Origin: JAENVT01 sp040006755
GTDB taxonomy: Bacteria; Actinomycetota; Acidimicrobiia; Acidimicrobiales; Ilumatobacteraceae
Assembly (NCBI GenBank): GCA_040006755.1
Contig: JBDTWJ010000211.1
Coordinates: 1 to 5,083 of the forward strand
Direction of reading: 5' to 3'
DNA: 5,083 nucleotides
This document shows positions 1 to 5,083 of the stretch, one piece after another (the first letter of the stretch is position 1; each line of letters starts with the position of its first letter). The translations under genes and the position numbers were made by a program. The notes beneath the pieces are model-generated. The model did not search any database, was not told where the DNA came from, and worked only from the letters and a program-made list of their open reading frames with translations.

Positions 1-986
1 CCGACCGGAGTTGGTGGGGGCGGTGGAGCAACTGATCGACTTTGTCGCTCCAGCGCCAACTGACGCCGACGACGGCTGATGGGGATCACGATCGCCGCAC
101 CGATCGCCACGATCACCAGGATCGGTGCGGTGTAGCCGATGAAGATCAAGATCGCGGCGAGCACCTTGACGAAACCGTTCCAGCCGGTCTTGAACGCGCT
201 GCCGATCGTCGGCTTGTGGGCAGGCTTCGGCTCTGCGGGAGTCGTCGCTGCGTCGGGGCTGAGGTTCAACTGCACTCGCAACGTAGCAAGCGACACTCGA
301 TCAGCGAGGGCTCGCTTCATCGCCGTGTACTGCTCGACCAGTGTTTCGCGTTCGGTCAGCTGACTCTCGAGGCTCAGGATCTGGCCGAGGTCGGTCGCTG
401 CCTCCAGCAACTTGCGCACCCGGTCGAGGCTGGCCTGCGCCGTCACGAGACGGGCGTCGATGTTGACCACCTGGCTCGTCACGTCCTCGGTGCCCTGCGA
501 CGCGGTGCGCTGAATTCCGATGGCATCGAGATCGGCGATGGCTGCCTCGACCTGCTCGGGCGGCAGCTTGATCACGAACGAGGCCGTCGCCGAGCGATCA
601 TCGGTGATGTTGATCGTTCGCTCGTAGATCCGACCGCCGTGGCGATCGGCGAGTGCGATCACATCGTTGATCCCCTTGCTGATGTCGCCGACTTCGACGC
701 CGTAGCTGACGTCGATCGCAAGGTTCTTCGGCTCCGGCGGAGCGACGACAGGCAGATTGGAGATCTCGGATCCGGAACCGGGTGGTCCCGACTGAGGATC
801 GGCCGCCGGCGTTACGCGACCGGCGTCACCGGCCGTTGCCTGTTTTTCGTCGGGGCTTGCGGTCTCGACCCCGGCACTGGACGATGCCTTGTTGTCGCTC
901 TGACTGCATGCTGTTGCGCCGAGGATGACAGCTACGAGGACGGCGGCGATCCGTGCCCCTCGATGCGCTGCGTTCACGTGTGTCAT
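1..986 (-). CDS. DUF4349 domain-containing putative lipoprotein, C-terminus cut by the window edge
   Basis: This frame is open from an ATG at 986 to base 1 without a stop: 328 complete codons, 3' end missing. Residues 1-27 look like a lipoprotein signal: a short basic start (HRGAR), a hydrophobic run (IAAVLVAVILGA) and the lipobox-like ATAC, with Cys27 as the likely lipidated residue. A low-complexity linker rich in Ala, Ser, Gly and Pro follows (about 28-88). Residues 89-245 form the DUF4349-like domain. It opens with a strand (NLAIDVSYGVEV), contains GGRIYERTINITDDRSATAS, and has a probable coiled-coil helix pair (about 175-235). A transmembrane helix (about 273-303) is followed by RRRR, so the domain probably sits outside the cell. 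An in-frame TGA lies upstream, and 986 is the first ATG after it; GTG at 977 is an alternative. No Shine-Dalgarno is visible. The family's function is unknown to me. It is transcribed divergently from the PPK2 gene. Confidence 0.85.
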   Translation of the reverse strand, partial: MTHVNAAHRGARIAAVLVAVILGATACSQSDNKASSSAGVETASPDEKQATAGDAGRVTPAADPQSGPPGSGSEISNLPVVAPPEPKNLAIDVSYGVEVGDISKGINDVIALADRHGGRIYERTINITDDRSATASFVIKLPPEQVEAAIADLDAIGIQRTASQGTEDVTSQVVNIDARLVTAQASLDRVRKLLEAATDLGQILSLESQLTERETLVEQYTAMKRALADRVSLATLRVQLNLSPDAATTPAEPKPAHKPTIGSAFKTGWNGFVKVLAAILIFIGYTAPILVIVAIGAAIVIPISRRRRQLALERQSRSVAPPPPPTPV

Positions 987-1071
987 GGGTGTTCGACGTG
1001 AGCGTCGGCAGATCTGGTTCCCGGAAGGGCATGTCAGTCATGTGACGCGGCCGGACATAGTCTCGGCAACG
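987..1071. other. divergent intergenic region
   Basis: These 85 bp separate the start of the DUF4349 lipoprotein gene (minus strand) from the preferred start of the PPK2 gene (plus strand), so promoters for both must lie here or inside the opposite gene. The only promoter-like sequence I can point to is the -10-like hexamer at 1058-1063. No strong -35 box, operator repeat or riboswitch-like fold was seen. Confidence 0.6.
1058..1063 (+). promoter_or_regulatory. candidate -10 box for the PPK2 gene (leaderless start)
   Basis: TAGTCT fits the TAnnnT pattern of actinobacterial -10 elements and ends 8 bases before the ATG at 1072. Transcription would then begin at or next to the start codon and give a leaderless mRNA. 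This agrees with the lack of a Shine-Dalgarno before 1072. No clear -35 box is seen, and a TAnnnT hexamer is common by chance, so this is a weak inference. Confidence 0.3.
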
Positions 1072-1860
1072 ATGGGCCGCCTCGATTCACTCGATCTCTC
1101 GCAGCGCCTCACGCGCAAGGAGTACGAAGAACGTCTCTACGCCGCCCAGCGACGGCTACTGCAGCTGCGCCTGCACGTCGGCGGCCAGATGGATTCCGGC
1201 GAGCTCGGCCCTGGACTCCTGCTCGTGTTCGAGGGCAGCGACGCTGCCGGAAAGGGCGGCGCGATCAAACGACTCGTCGAGCCGCTCGACCCTCGGCACT
1301 ACCGGGTGACGTCATTCTCCAAGCCGTCATTCGACGAGAAGCGCCACCCGTTCCTCTGGCGCTTCTATCCCTACGTGCCGGGTCTCGGTGGGATGTCGGT
1401 GTTCGATCGCAGCTGGTACGGACGGGTGCTGGTCGAGCGCATCGAGGGCTACGCCACCGAGGAGCAATGGGGTCGGGCGTACGAAGAGATCGTGCAGTTC
1501 GAACGCGCCAACGCGTTGGAAGGCGTGCTGATCGTGAAGTTCTGGCTGCACATCAGTGCCGAAGAACAATTGAAGCGGTTCGAGGACCGACAGAACGATC
1601 CGCTCCGTCGATGGAAGATCACCGACGAAGACTGGCGCAACCGCACGAAGGCGGCCGAATACTTGGCCGCGGCGGAGGAGATGTTCGAGCGCACCGATCA
1701 TCACCTCGCGCCTTGGGATCTCATCTCCGGCGAGAACAAGCGCCTCGCGCGTGTGCAGGTGCTGGAGACGGCAATTCACCGCGTCGAGCAGGGCGTGGTC
1801 CGCTGGGGCATGACGGTTCCGGAGGCCGGTGAATTAGGATCGCGAATCGAGCCGGGTTAG
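1072..1860 (+). CDS. polyphosphate kinase 2 (PPK2) family protein, single domain, resembling polyphosphate:AMP phosphotransferase
   Basis: The 262-residue product has the P-loop kinase fold motifs of PPK2, which transfers phosphate between polyphosphate and nucleoside mono- or diphosphates in the cytoplasm. Walker A is GSDAAGKGG (residues 55-63). The Walker B region holds DRSWYGRVLVER (112-123). The lid segment is RFEDRQNDPLRRWKITDEDW (169-188), followed by WRNR. A C-terminal APWDLISGENKRLARVQVLE (213-232) is the usual last conserved block. Gly after DRSWY, with VLVER, resembles the catalytic half of polyphosphate:AMP phosphotransferases more than the ADP/GDP-specific class I enzymes, so AMP phosphorylation is the best guess. 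A single domain of this length is usual. The frame is open back to 925, but that extension overlaps the opposing lipoprotein gene and lacks family-like sequence. ATG 1072 (MGRLDSLDLSQRLTRKEYEE) fits best; GTG 1042 and ATG 985 are alternatives. Confidence 0.92.
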   Translation: MGRLDSLDLSQRLTRKEYEERLYAAQRRLLQLRLHVGGQMDSGELGPGLLLVFEGSDAAGKGGAIKRLVEPLDPRHYRVTSFSKPSFDEKRHPFLWRFYPYVPGLGGMSVFDRSWYGRVLVERIEGYATEEQWGRAYEEIVQFERANALEGVLIVKFWLHISAEEQLKRFEDRQNDPLRRWKITDEDWRNRTKAAEYLAAAEEMFERTDHHLAPWDLISGENKRLARVQVLETAIHRVEQGVVRWGMTVPEAGELGSRIEPG

Positions 1861-1902
1861 CTGATCTGCAGGGGGCGCGAGCGCTCAGGAAGGCCTCGAC
1901 AG

Positions 1903-1950
1903 GTTTGAGTCAGCGATAGCGCGACCGGCCGCGAAATCGCTGACACAAAC
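1903..1950. terminator. long imperfect palindrome, probable bidirectional terminator
   Basis: The left arm GTTTG-A-GTCAGCGAT (1903-1917) matches the right arm ATCGCTGAC-A-CAAAC (1936-1950), giving 14 paired positions out of 15 with one A/A mismatch. Inside, CGCG (1920-1923) pairs with CGCG (1930-1933) around a 6-base ACCGGC loop, with a 2x2 internal loop (AG/AA) between the two stems. It starts 42 bases after the PPK2 stop and lies 74 bases beyond the dedA stop, where a shared terminator for converging genes is expected. Neither strand has a real U-tract after the stem, so it is not a classical intrinsic terminator. A U-less terminator, an mRNA 3'-end stabiliser or a protein-binding site are alternatives. 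Confidence 0.6.
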
Positions 1951-1966
1951 TACTGACGAACCCCAG

Positions 1967-1978
1967 CGGACCGGTCCG
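1967..1978. repeat. 12-bp perfect palindrome
   Basis: CGGACCGGTCCG is perfectly self-complementary with no loop. It lies 16 bases beyond the larger palindrome, on the dedA side. It is too compact to form a good RNA hairpin but is the right size for a dimeric DNA-binding protein. In GC-rich DNA such a sequence may also be chance. Confidence 0.4.
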
Positions 1979-2024
1979 AATGCTCTCCGGCTGTGTATCC
2001 GGGGGCCACCCAGCCAGCTTCGCG

Positions 2025-2654
2025 CTACACGTCGTCTGCGGTCGCGGACGCTGCTTTGCGGTGACGCATGTATTCGATGGCCACGGGAAGCAGGGAGATC
2101 GCAACGATCACGACCGCTGCGATCTCGAGGTTGTTCTTCACGAAGTCGATCTCGCCGAGAAAGTATCCGAGCGTCGTGACGCCGACGCCCCACAGAAATC
2201 CGCCGATGAGGTTGAACGTCACGAACGTGCGGTAGTTCATCTTGGCCACGCCGGCGACGATCGGTGTGAACGTGCGCACGATGGGAACGAATCGTGCCAG
2301 CACGATCGCCGCGGGTCCGCGACGCTCGAAGAACAGATGGGCCCTCGCCACGTTGACCGGGTTGAACAGGCGGCTCTTCGAGCGGTCGAACAGACTCGGG
2401 CCGACCTTTCGGCCGAACAAGTAACCGACCTGGTCCCCGAGCACCGCGGCCACGAAGATGACCCCAGCGGTGACCGGCAGCGGAGGCATGACGTGGTGCC
2501 CCGCATTCGACGACAGGAACCCGGCGACGAACAGGAGCGAGTCGCCTGGAAGGAAGAACCCGATCAGCAATCCCGATTCGGCGAAGACGATCAGCGCCGC
2601 AATTGTCAGCCCGCCCTGCTTGAGCCACTTCTCGATGTTGAACAGGGCCAGCAT
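2025..2654 (-). CDS. DedA family (SNARE-associated/VTT domain) integral membrane protein
   Basis: The 209-residue polytopic membrane protein matches the DedA family throughout and has the usual length. An amphipathic N-terminus (IEKWLKQGG) leads to ESGLLIGFFLPGDSLLFVAG (26-45), then GDQVGYLFGRKVG (73-85), FFERRGPAAIVLARFVPIVR (108-127) and GGFLWGVGVTTLGYFLG (151-167). A last membrane helix (about 176-196) ends in a basic, hydrophilic tail. Glu26/Asp38 and Arg121/Arg127 have the spacing (12 and 6) of the acidic and arginine residues reported as essential in E. coli YqjA/YghB, so the transport core looks intact. Family members are proton-motive-force-linked, and some flip undecaprenyl phosphate or other lipids; this one's substrate cannot be read from sequence. 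ATG 2654 has no Shine-Dalgarno and lies 16 bases after the hppA stop, so expression probably depends on read-through or translational coupling from hppA. Confidence 0.93.
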   Translation of the reverse strand: MLALFNIEKWLKQGGLTIAALIVFAESGLLIGFFLPGDSLLFVAGFLSSNAGHHVMPPLPVTAGVIFVAAVLGDQVGYLFGRKVGPSLFDRSKSRLFNPVNVARAHLFFERRGPAAIVLARFVPIVRTFTPIVAGVAKMNYRTFVTFNLIGGFLWGVGVTTLGYFLGEIDFVKNNLEIAAVVIVAISLLPVAIEYMRHRKAASATADDV

Positions 2655-2670
2655 GGTGGAGTGGGGCCGG

Positions 2671-4986
2671 TCAGTCCGCTGCGGGGTTCATGATCGACCC
2701 GGCCTTGCGGCTGGAGAAGATCACAGCACCGATCAATACGGCCAAGGCGCCGGCGGCGATCGAGAATCGAGCGCCGTCGTTGTCCTTGAGGCTGATGATG
2801 GCCGGAAGGATCAGCAACGAGACCAGGTTCATCACCTTGATCAACGGGTTCAACGCGGGACCGGCAGTGTCCTTGAACGGGTCGCCAACCGTGTCGGCAA
2901 TGACCGCCGCACGATATGGGTCGCTGCCTTTGCCACCGTGGTGGCCGTCCTCGATGTACTTCTTTGCGTTGTCCCAAGCACCACCGGAGTTCGACAAGTA
3001 GTTGGCCATCAACTGACCGACCAGGATGACCGCCGCCAAGAACGCGCCGAGGGCGAAGAAGTTGATGCCGAAGCCGACGATGACCGGCGTCAACACTGCG
3101 AGCAGGGCAGGGGTCGCCAACTCGCGAAGCGATGCCTCGGTGCAGATGTCGATGACCGGGCCGTACTCCGGCAGCTTCTCGCCCTTCATGATCTTGCCGT
3201 CGGCGAACTGCTTGCGAACCTCTTGCACAACGACGCCTGCGGTGCGACCTACAGCGCGGATGGCGAGAGCGCTGAACATGAACGGGACGGCGCCACCGAT
3301 GAGCAGGCCGATGAACACCTTCGGGTCGGCGACGTTGATGGGCAGCAGGTCGAACACGCCTCGCTCGGTGCGCAGTGCCGCGTCGATGATGTCTTGCGAG
3401 AAGGTCTCGTTGACGGCAGTCTCGATGAAGCTGGCGAACAGCGCCACGGCGGCGATGACCGCTGAGCCGATCGCGAAGCCCTTGGTGACAGCCTTCGTGG
3501 TGTTGCCGACGGCGTCGAGGCTGACCATGATCCGCTCCGGCTCGCCGTGGAACTCGCCGCTCATCTCGGCGATGCCGGCGGCGTTGTCGCTGACAGGACC
3601 GAATGTGTCTTCGGAGACGATGATGCCCGTGGTGGCCAGCATGCCCATGCCGCACAGCGCGACGAGATAGAAGGAGAACTGCAGGTTGCCGCCGCCGAGT
3701 AGCAGAGCGGCGCCGATGGCGATCGCAATGGCCAGCACTGCGTAGACCGAGCTCTCCATACCGCTGTCGGTACCGGCCAGGATCACCGTTGCCGGGCCGG
3801 TCTCGGCGCTCTCGGCGATCTCCTGCACGGGGTTGTGGTGAGTCGCGGTGTAGTACTCCGTGAGGCGGCTGATCAACTGAGCCAGGACCAGGCCGATGGC
3901 AACCGCGCCGAAGCACTTCCAGCCTGCATTGCTGTTGTCGTTGCCCACGTAGATCAAGGCCACCAGGAACGTGCCGACAAGCGTCAACGAGCCGGCAACG
4001 AGGAAGCCCTTGTTGATGGGCTTCAGAGCGTTGGTCTCGCCCTCTTTTGCGCTGACGAAGAAGATGCCGACGATGGAGGCGACCACGCCGATGGCGCGAG
4101 CGGCCAGCGGGAAGATGAGCCCAAGTGCGGGGTTGGCGCCGATGGAGTTGAACGCCGCGACACCGAGGATGATCGACGCGACCAGGGTGACCTCGTAGCT
4201 CTCGAACAGGTCGGCGGCCATACCGGCGCAATCGCCGACGTTGTCGCCCACGTTGTCGGCGATGGTGGCCGGGTTGCGCGGGTCGTCTTCGGGAATGCCT
4301 GCTTCGACCTTGCCGACGAGGTCGGCGCCGACGTCGGCGGCCTTCGTGAAGATGCCACCGCCGACACGCAAGAACAGGGCCAGCAGCGAGCCGCCGAAAC
4401 CGAACCCGACGAGGATGACCGACGACGTGTTCTGGAACAGGATGATGATCAGCGTCGCGCCGAGCAAGCCGAGCCCGACGGTGAACATGCCGGCGACACC
4501 GCCGGTGCGGAACGCGACGGTGAGTGCCTTTGGCATCGAGCCGGTCTTGGCCGCGGCGGCGGTGCGCACGTTGCCACGCGTGGCCAACGTCATCCCGATC
4601 AAGCCGGTGGCACCGGATGCGACACAGCCCATGATGAACGCGAGCGTGCGCCACGTTCCGGCGAGGCCGAAGCTCAGGGCTTCCGTGCCATCGGGCTTCT
4701 TGATCGCGGTGGACGTCAGGAACACGATGATCGCCAGCGGAACGAGGATCATGCCGATCGTCTTGAACTGGCGGCGCAGATACGCCGATGCACCCTCTTG
4801 GATCGCCTTCGCGATCTCCTTCATCTTCGGGGTGCCCTCGTCATGTGCCATGACGTTCTTCGCCAGCATCAGGCCGACTGCGATGGCCACGAGCGCTGCC
4901 GCGACAGAGAGGAACAGCACCGCCCATTCTCCGCCTCTGAGGATGAAGTCTTGGTAGCCGCCTTCGGCAGCAATCAGTGATGACAC
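2671..4986 (-). CDS. hppA: membrane-bound proton-translocating pyrophosphatase, potassium-independent type
   Basis: HppA hydrolyses cytoplasmic pyrophosphate and pumps H+ across the membrane. From GTG 4986 it is 771 residues, within the family range, with many hydrophobic helices (about 16 expected). Signature motifs are DVGADLVGKVE (218-228), DNVGDNVGDCAGMAAD (244-259), EDTFGPVSDNA (459-469) and ADTVGDPFKDTAGPALNPL (697-715), which carry the Asp/Lys residues for Mg-PPi binding and catalysis. GNTTKAVTKG (494-503) has Lys498 and Thr501 where potassium-dependent enzymes have Ala and Gly/Ala, so this should be the potassium-independent H+ type. GTG 4986 is preferred because GGAGAA (4998-4993) sits six bases upstream. 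The frame also allows TTG at 5019 (782 residues), but it lacks a Shine-Dalgarno and adds only 11 hydrophilic residues. The gene precedes dedA by 16 bp, probably as an operon. No damage is seen. Confidence 0.96.
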   Translation of the reverse strand: MSSLIAAEGGYQDFILRGGEWAVLFLSVAAALVAIAVGLMLAKNVMAHDEGTPKMKEIAKAIQEGASAYLRRQFKTIGMILVPLAIIVFLTSTAIKKPDGTEALSFGLAGTWRTLAFIMGCVASGATGLIGMTLATRGNVRTAAAAKTGSMPKALTVAFRTGGVAGMFTVGLGLLGATLIIILFQNTSSVILVGFGFGGSLLALFLRVGGGIFTKAADVGADLVGKVEAGIPEDDPRNPATIADNVGDNVGDCAGMAADLFESYEVTLVASIILGVAAFNSIGANPALGLIFPLAARAIGVVASIVGIFFVSAKEGETNALKPINKGFLVAGSLTLVGTFLVALIYVGNDNSNAGWKCFGAVAIGLVLAQLISRLTEYYTATHHNPVQEIAESAETGPATVILAGTDSGMESSVYAVLAIAIAIGAALLLGGGNLQFSFYLVALCGMGMLATTGIIVSEDTFGPVSDNAAGIAEMSGEFHGEPERIMVSLDAVGNTTKAVTKGFAIGSAVIAAVALFASFIETAVNETFSQDIIDAALRTERGVFDLLPINVADPKVFIGLLIGGAVPFMFSALAIRAVGRTAGVVVQEVRKQFADGKIMKGEKLPEYGPVIDICTEASLRELATPALLAVLTPVIVGFGINFFALGAFLAAVILVGQLMANYLSNSGGAWDNAKKYIEDGHHGGKGSDPYRAAVIADTVGDPFKDTAGPALNPLIKVMNLVSLLILPAIISLKDNDGARFSIAAGALAVLIGAVIFSSRKAGSIMNPAAD

Positions 4987-4992
4987 CGGTCG

Positions 4993-4998
4993 TTCTCC
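4993..4998 (-). promoter_or_regulatory. ribosome binding site deciding the hppA start
   Basis: Read on the minus strand, GGAGAA lies six bases before GTG 4986. It is the only good Shine-Dalgarno match near any of the four gene starts in the window. It falls inside the frame opened by TTG 5019, which argues that the longer form is not the main product. Confidence 0.65.
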
Positions 4999-5019
4999 GG
5001 GAATCTCGGGCGCGCCCAA

Positions 5020-5083
5020 CTGAGGGGCAACGCTTGGTTGGCAAACGTGGAGAGTGTAGGGACTTTGCGGGGCGTCGGGCGAA
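5020..5083. other. upstream region of hppA to the window edge
   Basis: These 64 bp precede the open hppA frame. Apart from one -10-like hexamer on the minus strand I see no gene, hairpin or repeat. The upstream neighbour is outside the window. Confidence 0.5.
5053..5058 (-). promoter_or_regulatory. candidate -10 box for hppA-dedA
   Basis: On the minus strand TACACT fits TAnnnT. Initiation about seven bases on would give a 5' leader of roughly 60 bases before GTG 4986. No recognisable -35 box lies at 16-19 bases upstream, though the window ends close by. This is a weak call resting on one hexamer. Confidence 0.3.

Larger units (their letters stand above)
1861..2024. other. convergent intergenic region
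   Basis: These 164 bp lie between the stop codons of the PPK2 gene (plus) and dedA (minus). They contain a 48-bp imperfect palindrome and a separate 12-bp palindrome, listed on their own. I found no convincing open reading frame or RNA gene here. Frames that run through from dedA are arginine-rich shadows of the true coding frame. Confidence 0.6.

Noticed and set aside
42..1001. 319-codon open frame on the plus strand
   Set aside because: Its translation is rich in Arg, Asp, His and Gly with no recognisable domain. It is antisense to the DUF4349 lipoprotein frame, which has a signal peptide, a coherent domain and a membrane helix.
1031..1045. Tiny frame ATG-TCA-GTC-ATG-TGA preceded by GGAAGGG, a possible leader peptide
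   Set aside because: Four codons with no regulatory codon pattern or attenuator hairpin. It would not be transcribed if the PPK2 message starts near 1072.
925..1071. N-terminal extension of the PPK2 frame back to 925
   Set aside because: It would overlap the 5' end of the opposing lipoprotein gene by about 60 bases, and its residues do not resemble PPK2 sequence. Homology-like sequence begins after ATG 1072.
1987..2016. Short inverted repeat GGCTG/CAGCC in the convergent intergenic region
   Set aside because: Only five paired bases around a long loop and no U-tract; expected by chance in GC-rich DNA.
2458..3465. 335-codon open frame on the plus strand spanning dedA and hppA
   Set aside because: It crosses the boundary of two well-supported genes on the other strand and has no recognisable domain.
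2606..4654. 682-codon open frame on the minus strand inside hppA
   Set aside because: It is the arginine/histidine-rich alternative frame typical of GC-rich coding DNA. HppA in the overlapping frame matches its family from end to end.
3835..4980. 381-codon open frame on the plus strand opposite hppA
   Set aside because: An antisense shadow with low-complexity acidic and arginine-rich composition and no motif. The conserved HppA motifs on the other strand explain the sequence.

Overview
The window is a compact, GC-rich bacterial chromosome segment. It carries four protein-coding genes, no RNA genes, and no sign of mobile DNA or CRISPR. Several traits point to an actinomycete-type genome, with Acidimicrobiia-like lineages my best guess: strong G/C preference at third codon positions, few Shine-Dalgarno sequences, a possible leaderless start, and the pairing of a DUF4349 lipoprotein with a long potassium-independent-type H+-pyrophosphatase. 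This is inference from style and family membership, not a match to a known genome.

Layout, left to right. (1) A DUF4349-type lipoprotein lies on the minus strand from 986 leftwards and runs off the window at base 1, so its C-terminus is missing. (2) An 85-bp divergent intergenic region (987-1071) separates it from (3) a plus-strand single-domain polyphosphate kinase 2 family protein, best read as 1072-1860. (4) A convergent intergenic stretch (1861-2024) holds a long imperfect palindrome (1903-1950), a probable two-way transcription end, and a 12-bp perfect palindrome (1967-1978). (5) On the minus strand, a DedA-family membrane protein (2654-2025) follows 16 bp behind (6) hppA, a membrane H+-translocating pyrophosphatase (about 4986-2671). 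These two probably form an hppA-dedA operon, with a weak promoter candidate at the right edge of the window.

How the genes may relate. HppA uses pyrophosphate hydrolysis to pump protons out and clears PPi made by biosynthesis. DedA proteins are proton-motive-force-linked membrane proteins, and some members recycle undecaprenyl phosphate carrier lipid. PPK2 moves phosphate between polyphosphate and nucleotides. The neighbourhood therefore leans towards phosphoanhydride energy currency and membrane energetics, but only hppA and dedA are placed to be co-transcribed. I see no evidence of an undescribed system. The points most worth a second look are the hppA start, the convergent palindrome, and the substrate class of the PPK2 protein.
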